A DNA stretch of 41,611 nucleotides. Origin: an uncultured bacterium. Lineage in GTDB: Bacteria; Patescibacteriota; Gracilibacteria; Absconditabacterales; Absconditicoccaceae. A program made the translations under genes and the position numbers. Of the stretch, positions 33,346 through 41,611 are shown piece by piece. The DNA lies in contig CALCYP010000043.1 in the NCBI GenBank assembly GCA_937906635.1, positions 1-41,611 of the forward strand. Direction: 5' to 3'. The notes beneath the pieces are model-generated. The model did no database searches. It saw only the letters and a program-made list of their open reading frames with translations, and was not told the DNA's origin. Position 1 is the stretch's first letter. Every line of letters begins with the position of its first letter.

Positions 33346-33372
33346 AAAATTAACAATTAATAATTAATAATC

Positions 33373-34542
33373 ATGGATACAAAAAAAACTTTATGATTGT
33401 TGTATTTTGGTAGATTAGATGGTGAAAAATGATTTTGATTAATATTGGAAATGCTCAATATGTTTGTAAAAAAGTACTGAGCAATCCCATTTTCATTTTA
33501 TGTCTTTTGAAAATGAAAATATGAAAGAGAATTGATGACCTTGTGACAAAATTATTCATCGATACATTTTTTTTGACGACAACCATTGGACATTATAAAA
33601 AGATATCAAGAAAATTGCCATTTTTGTTTAGTTCCATCTACTTTTTTGGAGACATTTGGGCTGACTGCATTAAATTCCTTGTCTATGTGAATTCCTGTAA
33701 TTGGCTTTGCAAAATGAGGATTATCTCAATTTATAGAGCCTAAATTTGATATTTCACAAGTTTGATGAATCGACGATGCTCATAAATTATTCAATTTGGT
33801 GGAAAGTATTGTCAGAGATGTCAATTCTGGAACTTTAGATTTTGAAAAGGAAAGCAAAAAGGCACTATCAACTGCCAAAAAATATACTACGAAAAAATGG
33901 ATAGATTTATCTAAAGAGTTATTTTGAAAACCTAAAAGAATCCTAATTGTCAGTGATTTTAAAAGTAAATTGTGATGAATAGAGACATATATACATGATG
34001 TAGCAAATATTTTGAAAAATGAATGATATGAGGTAAAAATTTATGGTACAGAAATTCCAAATTGATTTTTGTGAAAATTAATTAGAAAATTTGGCTTATT
34101 TTTTGCTTTGCGAAATTTTGTAGACTGAATAAGACTAAAGAGATTAACTAGGAAATTTATGCCGAAAATCATCCGATATCATAGTACATTGAGACGACTT
34201 GGTCGATATCCAGTGAAAACACTTTCATCTTACTGAGCAAAAAAATTAGTAATGTACCATGATTTATGATATTTTCATCCGTTTCCGAGCCAAGTTACAG
34301 ATGAGAAAATGATAAAAGCTCCATTAACACTAAAAAATTTTATTAAATCTGCCAATACAAAAAATCCAATCAAAATTGTTGCAATATTTTTTAAATATAT
34401 ATCAGTGAAATTGCTTTCTAACCAATTAAAAAAATCCGTGAATTTACACTTAGTACCATCAAGCTTTATGGAAAAAATAGTTGCAGATTCATTTGATATA
34501 AATTCCAACAAAGTAAAAACTTTTCCTCACTTTGTTCAATAA
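33373..34542 (+). CDS. Glycosyltransferase with GT-B domains in swapped order
   Basis: A 389-residue protein. Residues 1-185 look like the C-terminal, donor-binding half of GT4 glycosyltransferases: LYFGRLDGEKGFGLILEMLN, VFGKGKYERELM, FGRQP and STFLETFGLTALNSLSMGIP-VIGFAKGG, the E-x7-E/sugar-nucleotide motif. Residues 188-389 look like the acceptor-binding N-terminal half: KRILIVSDFKSKLGGIETYI, NEGYEVKIYGTE, LVMYHDLGYFHPFPS and VNLHLVPSSFMEKIV ending in KVKTFPHFVQ. In normal GT4 enzymes the order is the reverse. This is either a circular permutation or two half-genes fused. A likely role is transfer of a sugar to an envelope glycan. Confidence 0.75.
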
Positions 34543-34656
34543 ATATAAAATTTTGAAAAAAACTATAAATTTCATTTGTTTTTTTCAAAAACATCATTAT
34601 ATAAAAAAAGATTAGTATTTGCAAAAATTACTAAATTTTGTTATTTTAATAAATCA

Positions 34657-35166
34657 ATGAGAAAAAAAGTAAAAACAAATATAATATTATTTGTCGTAGC
34701 AATACCGATTGCGATATGATTATTCTTTTTGTTAGAATCTCCAAATTTTTTGTGAGCGAGTGTCATTTCGTTGAGAGAACAAGAAGCTATGAAAGAGAAT
34801 AAGCGGGATTTGTGATATACAAACGAATGAAATGTCTTGGATGTATTTTTGGATGACAAAGTAGAAAATTTAGATTATCTCACGGTATCTATCGCTTATG
34901 ACAAAGAAAATGTCTCATTTGATTTAGATGACATAGATGCGCAGACAGAATATAAAATCTTGTCCAATGATGATTGAAATCTTTTGATTCAGTTTAATAA
35001 TTTTTCAAATAAAAATTTTGATTACAAAAACAGTTTGTTTATGCTGAAATTCTCATGAGAAACTCAAAACATTTTGGTCAGTCAGGCTACAGCATCTTTG
35101 TTTACATGAAATGATAGATTTCTCGCTGTATGATCATTAAATCAGTACAGACAAGCTCATGATTAA
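34657..35166 (+). CDS. Membrane-anchored exported protein, cohesin-like
   Basis: A 169-residue protein with an N-terminal membrane anchor (TNIILFVVAIPIAIGLFFLL). The extracellular part has beta-rich segments LDVFLDDKVENLDYLTVSIA, YDKENVSFDL, NLLIQFNNFSNKNFDYKNSL and FMLKFSG. This strand pattern resembles cohesin-type domains, but I would not rely on it. It lies 24 bases before the FN3-type protein on the same strand, suggesting that the two work together at the cell surface. Confidence 0.6.
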
Positions 35167-35190
35167 TTTTTATTACATTAGAATGTGGTG

Positions 35191-36825
35191 ATGATTAAAT
35201 TTTTAAAAAAATTTATATCAGTATTATCGTTGGTAATTGTTGTATCCTTATGAAATATCGTATTTGCAGAAGTAGATGGTTTTTCTGTAGATGTAAAAGA
35301 TACAATAAATCTTTGAGAAGCTGTAGACTTTACGGTATCAGCAATCAAAGATTGAGAAATATATAAAGAATTTTCTTGATATGTCTTGTTTGATATCATT
35401 GATAAAAACTGAAATACTTTAGATTCTGATTTATACACTATATCAAGTTATTGATATTATAATTTCGTTGAGACAGATCAATGAGTAAAAACCTTTTCAA
35501 AATGATTAGAAATTAAAAAAGCATGAAATTATACACTCAGAGTAAATGCATTAGATGAATGAGTTTGAGCTACAAATTGAGCTGCAAATATAACAGTATT
35601 GTGAGAGAGTGGAAATCAGCAGACAGAAACTATAAATATAGAATATCCAATTGATTGATCGACAGAGACAAAATGATATGTTACAGTCATGTGATCATGT
35701 GAGAAACTAAAAAATTCACCAGTTATCATCTACTTAAATAATAGAGCTGTCTGAAGTGGGCATACTGATGCAAAATGAGATTTCAGTATACTTGTATCAG
35801 ATCTACTTTCATGAAACAACGAAATACAAGCAAAAATAGTAGATATAAACAATTTAGTATTATGAGAATCTCCAATTGTTTCATTAAAATATCAGCAGTT
35901 AGAAGATGAACGATATAAATGAATTGAAATTTTACCATCAAAAGATGTAAAACAATGAGATAAACTTACAATAAATGTTAAGACTCAAGATTCAGTAAAC
36001 TCTGCACAATTGATTTTGGGCAATTGATTGAAATATTCTATGGATAGAATTTGACAATGATTATTTTCAAAAGAAATAGAAACAACATTTACTTGAACTG
36101 TAGATATTTCTGTATCATTGATAATTGGTACAGATGAAAAAATATATGAAAATGCAGAGACACTTTCAGTGAAAGAATATATATGAGTATCAAATATAAA
36201 ATTCACAGCAACAGGTATAGACTGATCTCAAGTGATAGTATCTTGGGAGACAATATGAAATATTCCTAGATTCCAAATAGTTTATTGAACATGAAAAGAT
36301 AACCTCACAAAATCTACAGTAGTCACTTCATCGTCAATTTTAATAGAAAATTTAGAAAAAGATATTTCTTACTATTTCCAAATAATTCCACAGGATGAGA
36401 GCTCTCACACATCATGAGATCCGTCAGATATAGTAGAATATCGTTCCTCAGCTCTTGCTTGTGTCGTAAAATGAATAAAAGTTACTACAGAAAAAATTTG
36501 AGATAATTATTACTTGGTACGAGATCCAGTAGAAAATGCAATATCATATGAAGTTTATAGGTCTGATTGGGCTGATATGACCGATTCAAGATTGGTTTGA
36601 AGTCTTACCGGTACGAGATTTCAGTATCTTTATAATCCAGATGCGACAAAAGATGAATATGCATTTTATCAAGTACAGGCAATCTGTCCAGATTGAAAAA
36701 ATATTATAGTGGACAAAGCACAAAAGGTAAAAGTATGACCAGTAGAAAATATGTTGTTAATTATCATAATATCTATTTTTGTTTATAGTTTGTATAGATT
36801 AAATAAAATATCAGACGATAATTAA
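35191..36825 (+). CDS. Exported Ig/FN3-type surface protein with C-terminal membrane anchor
   Basis: A 544-residue protein. The signal peptide is about residues 1-30 (FISVLSLVIVVSLGNIVFAE). Several beta-sandwich modules follow: ETINIEYPIDGSTETKGYVT, SGHTDAKGDFSILVSDLLSG (Ig-like), KGIEILPSKDVKQGDKLTIN, and an FN3-like part ISNVKF-type strand with VIVSWETIGNIPRFQIVYG and ISYYFQIIPQDESS. The C-terminus has one membrane helix (VENMLLIIIISIFVYSLYRL) and a short basic tail. It may be an adhesin or scaffold, co-transcribed with the cohesin-like gene before it. Most glycines are TGA. Confidence 0.7.
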
Positions 36826-36877
36826 TATAAAATAATCTATAAAAATAGAAAATTTTATACTATAAGTTTTGTAATTC

Positions 36878-39784
36878 ATGGATGTCTTTCCAAAAAAACA
36901 CAATAACAAAAGTTTAGCAAAAAATCAAAAAAAAGAAGAAAAATGAGTTGAATTATATTCCCCAAACATACCTTTGGATCAGAAAATTAATCCATGATCT
37001 CTGCTTTCCATGTATTACAAAGATATGTATTGTAAAATTAATTTTTTAGACAATAATCCTTTGCAAAATATTAATTGATATACTGTATCTTCTCTATATT
37101 TTTCATCATTAGATACTGGTAATACAAAACTATCTAAAATACAATTGCCAAAGAAAGTTGAAAAGAATTTATCATTTATAAAAAATTTATGATTGGATAT
37201 AAATGATTGAAATCAAAGTTTTGTAATGAACGAAGAATTTAGTTGCTATATCAGAAGTGTTTTTTCAAAATTATATTTAAATAAAAAATTACAAAAAAAA
37301 CAAGATTTTTCTTATCGAAGCAAAGATTATCATACAGAAATTCCAGAGATCAATATAATTGAAAAAAAAGTACCATCAAAAAAATTTACACTGAAATATT
37401 TCATATGAACAAAATGACAAGCTATAAATGTGGTAACAAGTAGACTTGAAACAATATTTTGAGATGTAGCTATTTTGGTAAATCCTACTGATAAAAGATA
37501 CAAAAAATTAATATGACAAAATGTCCTCATTCCTATGATCAATAAAAATATTCCAATTATTTGAGATGAGACAATAAGTAGTTTTTATTGAGATTGAACA
37601 TGAACAATGAGAGTAACTCCATGACATGATGAAGCCTCTCTAAATCTAGCAAAAAGTCATAATCTGTCTACAGATGTATTTGCAGTAGACATTGACTGAA
37701 AATTTACGGAAAGTGCTTGAACATTTGCATGAAAAGATTTGTCAGAATTTTATGATAATATTGTAAAATATGTAGATGATATATGAAATATGTATTCACA
37801 GACAGATATTGAAGAAGTAAGATGTTTTGATAAGAATACCTGAGAAGAATTATACCCTATGACATTGAGACACTGGACTTTATCGTATGATTATGCAAAA
37901 GATTATTTGATAGATTATATTCAAAGTCATGATGTGTGAGATATAGATAGCCTTGCTTTAATTTCAAAAATCGAATCAAAAAATAAAATTGCAATATCAA
38001 AGATATCTTCTACATGATACTTGATACCGGTCGTATCAAATGAAAATGGTGACGCTTTTGTATTAGATGAAAATGAAATAATAAATATTTATGGAAATTG
38101 AAGGACAAAAAAAGATATCTTAATGACGCTGATTATAATAAATTTAATACTTAATAATGATTTAAATACTGAATTTACATTACAAGAATTAATTGATGTG
38201 CTGTTTTCCAAAAATTATTCTTGAGATGACACTAAACTCTGAGAATATCTCAAAATATATACTATAAAATGAGAGAAAAATTCTTTATATAAAAACTGAT
38301 TAAAAGACATAAAAAGATTCGTTGAGTGACTGGAAAAAGATGCTGAGAAAGTTGAACTTTTAAATGATATTTTACAAGATAGTTTTGCAATCCAATTAGA
38401 TTGAGATAAAATATCGATAAACTATCATGATATATTTTGAGTTGCTTGATTATCTCTTGGAACAGATGATTCCTTCAGTAAAAATTTTATAGATTATTGC
38501 CGAATTTTATATAATTTATGATGCGAGTATTCAGAAAAATCATATAAAGAGATAGAAAGTGAAAAGAGATTGTATATGATATCAAATGAAGAGATTGATT
38601 CATTTATAGATACAAATTTACTTTCTCTGGAGTATTCAAAAAGACAAGTATTTTCAAATATAGTAGGACATCCAGTATTAGTAAATGACAAGTGAGAAAA
38701 CATATCAAATTACAATTCAAAATTTTTGAGTAAAGATTTTTATGAAAATTTTAATGAGTATTGAGTAGATAGCATTAGACTGACCACTCTTTTTTCACAG
38801 GTAAATGGTGAAAATCAAAATGAATTAATATTTAATACTTACAAAGCTAATGAATATAATCTCTTGTTGACAAAAATTTGGAATGCAAATAGATATATTT
38901 TTAGTAAGTATAGGGAAAGATATTGAGATAATCCAATAAAAATAAAAAAAATCTTAGAATCTATAAATGATGATGGAGTATCAGATTATGACAATTGGAT
39001 GCTTCATAATTTGAAAATAATTATAGATGATTTTAAATATCAAGTTTCAGAAGGTAAATATTTGCCTTTATGAAAGAAAGTTTTTGAAAATTATATATCA
39101 CAATTTTGTGATAAATATATCAATATAACTAAGGTAGTAAAAAGAGATAAGACAGAGGATATTATGTTTTTTGTATGATTAACTTTTTTGGAATTATTAT
39201 ATCCATATATTCCAAATTTTGTTACAGATGTAACAAGTAAGTTTAAAGTAGATTGGGAATGAATCTCTGTACTTTGATTGAGTAGCATACAATTAAAAGA
39301 AAAAAATTATAAAATAAATATTTTTTCAGATATTATAGACAAAATCGCTTCTATGAAATCAAAAATTTGATTACAAAAGCATGAAATTGTAGATGTATTT
39401 GTTCAAGCCAATCCAGATCTTTTGCAATTTTTACAGGAAAATGAGCATGTATTTAGGCTTTTAACAAAGATTCAGAGTATTACATTATTGAGAGCAAATG
39501 AAGAGATTTTACCTTGATATGAGGTTGATAATGTGATAAATATTTCTGTTTGAGTTAAAAAACCCGATAAAATAGCTGTAGAAATTAAATGAGATGTGTT
39601 GGCTGATTTAGAGAAAGAATACAACGAAAAATTAGAACATTTACAGCATTTGAAATCTCTCTTTGCATCAATTTATACGAGTGCATGAACTGAATTAGTC
39701 GAGAAAAAGAGGCAAGAAATTACAAATTTACAAAATGAACTAGAGGAGATAGAGTTTAAAATATGAAAATTAAAAGTGAAATAA
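36878..39784 (+). CDS. ValRS-like protein with eroded synthetase motifs and intact-looking editing domain
   Basis: A 968-residue protein with the overall order of class Ia valyl-tRNA synthetase. The CP1 editing domain (about residues 180-290) is well kept: VVTSRLETIFGDVAILVNPT, YGDGTGTMRVTPGHDEASLN, KSHNL. The tRNA-binding helical domain and a C-terminal coiled-coil arm (LADLEKEYNEKLEHLQHLKS) are also present. The HIGH block expected near residue 35 reads SPNIPLDQKINPGSL. The GTDHAG and NWCPRC blocks are not recognisable. The KMSKS position reads VLVNDKGENISNYNSKF before FNEYGVDSIRLTTLF. It probably cannot activate valine and may be a trans-editing or non-canonical protein. The frame is intact over 2.9 kb, so it is not an obvious pseudogene. 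Confidence 0.75.
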
Positions 39785-39811
39785 ACTAATCTATACTTAT
39801 GTTTTCGTCCT

Positions 39812-39834
39812 GTTTTAGCAACCCAAAATGTCCA
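39812..39834. repeat. Degenerate extra copy of an IS end
   Basis: GTTTTAGCAACCCAAAATGT-CCA matches the right end of the IS element (40922-40945) at about 19 of 23 positions, in the same orientation. It lies 26 bases outside the left end. It may be the remnant of an older insertion. Confidence 0.5.
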
Positions 39835-39859
39835 TTAAGCTAGATAATATGACATAATA

Positions 39860-40943
39860 GACAAAAATGGGTGGCTATTTTGAAAGAAATTCGTTGATCA
39901 ATTTAACTTTTCTTTCTTTTTTTAATCATCTATGTAATCAGACTTTTTCTTTTAGATGTGAAAATATTGATTCAATACTGTTTGTCGTTGTTGGAATTTC
40001 AAATTTTCATCTATATTTTTCAAAAGTATATAAATATTCTAAATTCCTTTTTATGCTTAAATATGCATTTCTTACTCTAAGATGAATTAACATTCATTCA
40101 TCATTTTTTTCATTTAAAAAATCTTTGTATCTATAGTACCAACTATTTAATCGTTCTTCTACTGTATCCTTTCTTATTTTACATAACAATAAACTTATTT
40201 CTCTTAATTCCTTTCATGCTTCTGTCGTTGGGTGCCTTGTTATATATTTTGTTACAGTTTTTATCTGATGAAATTTACATAATTGGAATGGCTTTCCTAA
40301 ATCTCTCATTCATCATCTTCAATCACTTACTATAGCTAATATTTCCCATCACTTTTTCTCCAACTCTTCTATTCATTCCTTATATTTTATTTTTTCTTCT
40401 TTTTCTACAATTTTTCGTAATAAATTCTTTTTTAGTTCGTAACTCCTAAAATTCATCACTCAAAATGAACTATCTTTTCATCTCTTCCCAAAATATGTCG
40501 TATCTATTATTAATACTGTAGCTATTGGCTTTATCTCAGCTTTTTTGGGCTTTGTTTTATCTAATTCTCTACTTATTGTCCTTTTACTTTTTCAATATTT
40601 TTCTCCTAATTGTTCATATGTCTGCTTTCATATACTATATTCTTCTCGTATTTCTCATTTACCCTTTTCTCTACTACTATTTTGAAATACGTATCAGCAA
40701 TCTTTACATTTATACCTTTGTTTTCATCTCTTATTTCAATCTTTTTTTACATTTATTGATCCACATTTTTTACATCTTTTTTTCATATTTACAAAAATTT
40801 AGCAAATAAACTAATTATTTACCAATTTTTTCTCTTTTTTTTATGCATTATTCCTCCCTTTTTTTATCTTTGAAAATAAATTTTATATACTTTTTATAGT
40901 TTATACCTAATCTATCTCTTTGTTTTAGCCACCCATTTTTGTC
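39860..40943. mobile_element. IS256/IS1249-like insertion sequence
   Basis: A 1084-bp element bounded by perfect 18-bp inverted repeats, GACAAAAATGGGTGGCTA at the left and its complement at the right. It carries one transposase gene whose stop codon lies in the left repeat. No clean 8- to 9-base target duplication is seen (ACATAATA left, CACATTGC right). The right end interrupts a DNA methyltransferase. Confidence 0.85.
39875..40786 (-). CDS. Transposase, IS1249-like (IS256 family)
   Basis: A 303-residue DDE transposase in table 25. The N-terminal zinc ribbon has C5, C8, C27 and C30 (KKCGSINVKKDGNKRGKQRY-KCKDC). A helix-turn-helix follows (TYEQLGEKYGKSKRTISREL). The catalytic core has LIIDTTYFGKRG (D95), LAIVSDGRGGMRDL (D155), CKFHQIKTVTKYITRHPTTE with AGKEL, and TTTNSIESIFSHLKEKVGLH-RG (E272), as in IS1249. 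Many glycines, including the GRGG loop after D155, are TGA, so the element is adapted to recoded hosts. Another ATG may lie upstream, but this one matches the zinc ribbon start. Confidence 0.85.
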
Positions 40944-41283
40944 CACATTGCCTAATTCGCTCAAAATCTTTAAATCATATATCATTCAATAGATTAGCTA
41001 TATGATGAGAAATAAAATTAACTTCTTTCGTCTTTTTATTTTTGATTGCAAATGGTACATTAACACATATTCTTCATCAATCTTCCAATACTCTAAAACA
41101 TTCCAAGAATATCTCTTTCATATTAGAAAGATAATCTGCCATTTCTCTATTATCATTATAATTATCATAATCATGTCATGCATTATATGGAGGCGATGTA
41201 ATTATTATTCATATTACATTTGAAGGTATCTTCCTAAGAACACAAAGGGAATCTCATTCTATTATTAAGTTAGATTTTATCAT
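40912..41283 (-). pseudogene. DNA methyltransferase (N4-cytosine/N6-adenine) truncated by the IS
   Basis: The frame from ATG 41283 encodes MIKSNLIIEGDSLCVLRKIP, then IIITSPPYNAGHDYDN with the catalytic TSPPYN (motif IV), then MKEIFLECFRVLEDGGRICV-NVP, the usual region after motif IV. It enters the right end of the IS after residue 114 (RIRQCG) and stops nine or so codons later inside it. The target-recognition region and FxGxG SAM-binding motif, which come later in this circularly ordered class, are absent. Hence it is inactive as it stands. The missing part is not visible left of the IS, so a deletion may have followed the insertion. Confidence 0.8.
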
Positions 41284-41333
41284 GAATTTTAAAGCAATAA
41301 TATGTGTTAAATTTCCATAGATTTTTTTGACAC

Positions 41334-41359
41334 AAAAAAAGACACCATAATCCATGGTG
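41334..41359 (-). terminator. Terminator of the small RNA
   Basis: On the minus strand CACCAT/ATGGTG with a five-base loop is followed by GTC and seven T. Confidence 0.85.
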
Positions 41360-41490
41360 CTCATGAATAACAAGACTACTTTTAACAGCAACCACATTAT
41401 TCCCACGAACTATGATGTCGTTTGTTGTGGTTATCTGAAAAAATAGTCTTAGTGTAAATAATAGTAGTCTTTTGACTGCTATTCATGAGC
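41334..41490 (-). ncRNA. Structured small RNA (about 157 nt), possibly 6S-like
   Basis: On the minus strand the 5' end GCTCATGAATA (41490-41480) pairs with TATTCATGAGC (41369-41359), and AAGACTACT (41471-41463) pairs with AGTAGTCTT (41380-41372). A large open region follows, then an inner stem CAG-AACCACA/TGTGGTT-CTG. This long rod with a wide central bubble is reminiscent of 6S RNA, but length and sequence do not prove it. A TTGAAA/TAATAA promoter (41525-41498, spacer 16) lies just upstream and a terminator follows. Confidence 0.55.
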
Positions 41491-41494
41491 AAAT

Positions 41495-41611
41495 ACTTTA
41501 TTATCTAATTGTAATCTTTTTTCAAGTAAATATATTTTTTATTTTTCTCAAACTTCACCCTCTCTTGAAAATTAACCACAAAATTATATAAAATTAGACT
41601 TATGAAAAAAA
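41495..41611. other. Window end: promoter of the small RNA and a possible gene start
   Basis: Apart from the minus-strand promoter near 41498-41525, only an ATG followed by lysine codons at 41602-41611 on the plus strand is seen. That is too little to call a gene. Confidence 0.3.

Noticed and set aside
39852..40951. Target-site duplication of the IS
   Set aside because: The flanking eight bases (ACATAATA and CACATTGC) do not match.

Overview
Bases 1 to about 2533 look like a GC-rich, standard-code Bacteroidales-type chromosome. The rest, about 39 kb, is AT-rich and uses UGA as a glycine codon (translation table 25), as in Absconditabacteria (SR1) and Gracilibacteria. The reassignment is directly visible. 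The Walker A loop of DnaX (GPRGTGKT) has TGA at all three glycines, the Walker A loop of thymidylate kinase has three TGA, and HicA, PheT, TrmD, PrmC, RNase HI, RluA and others become full-length only when TGA is read as Gly. All gene boundaries given here from 2604 onward use that code. The abrupt change near 2533 is most simply an assembly chimera.

Layout. 1-2533 (minus strand): end of a DprA-like gene, queA, a secreted TPR-like protein, and the C-terminus of an rRNA m5C methyltransferase cut at the junction. 2604-3060: hicBA toxin-antitoxin. 3294-4377 (minus): a putative 1.1-kb non-coding RNA with a perfect TTGACA/TATAAT promoter and a terminator. 4594-10217: pheT, a dCMP-deaminase-like gene, small membrane, Cys-rich and zinc-ribbon genes, and an RluA-type pseudouridine synthase, separated by palindromic repeats. 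10388: tRNA-His. 10597-12927: a large surface protein (beta-helix, Ig-like repeats, SLH-like C-terminus). 13110-18032: one rRNA operon in the unusual order 23S-5S-16S, with processing stems around 23S and 16S and a terminator after 16S. 18198-19048: a second long putative non-coding RNA whose upstream region matches that of the first. 19079-25077: small genes, RNase HI, higBA, dnaX (with a palindromic repeat inside the reading frame), prmC, a DUF2103-like gene and a PrsW-like protease. 25228-30324: a 1698-residue protein of unknown function. 30402-39784: tmk, a DciA/DUF721-like gene, a pilin-like Cys-rich membrane protein, trmD, a domain-swapped glycosyltransferase, two exported proteins, and a ValRS-like protein whose catalytic motifs have eroded while its editing domain is kept. 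39860-40943: an IS256/IS1249-like element that truncates a DNA methyltransferase. 41334-41490: a structured small RNA.

The identifiable genes are mostly core information processing (translation, tRNA and rRNA modification, replication, nucleotide kinase) plus an exported surface set, as expected for a reduced, host-dependent cell. The strongest candidates for something undescribed are the two long RNAs sharing one promoter module, the permuted rRNA operon with an altered anti-Shine-Dalgarno, the catalytically eroded ValRS paralogue and the 1698-residue protein.
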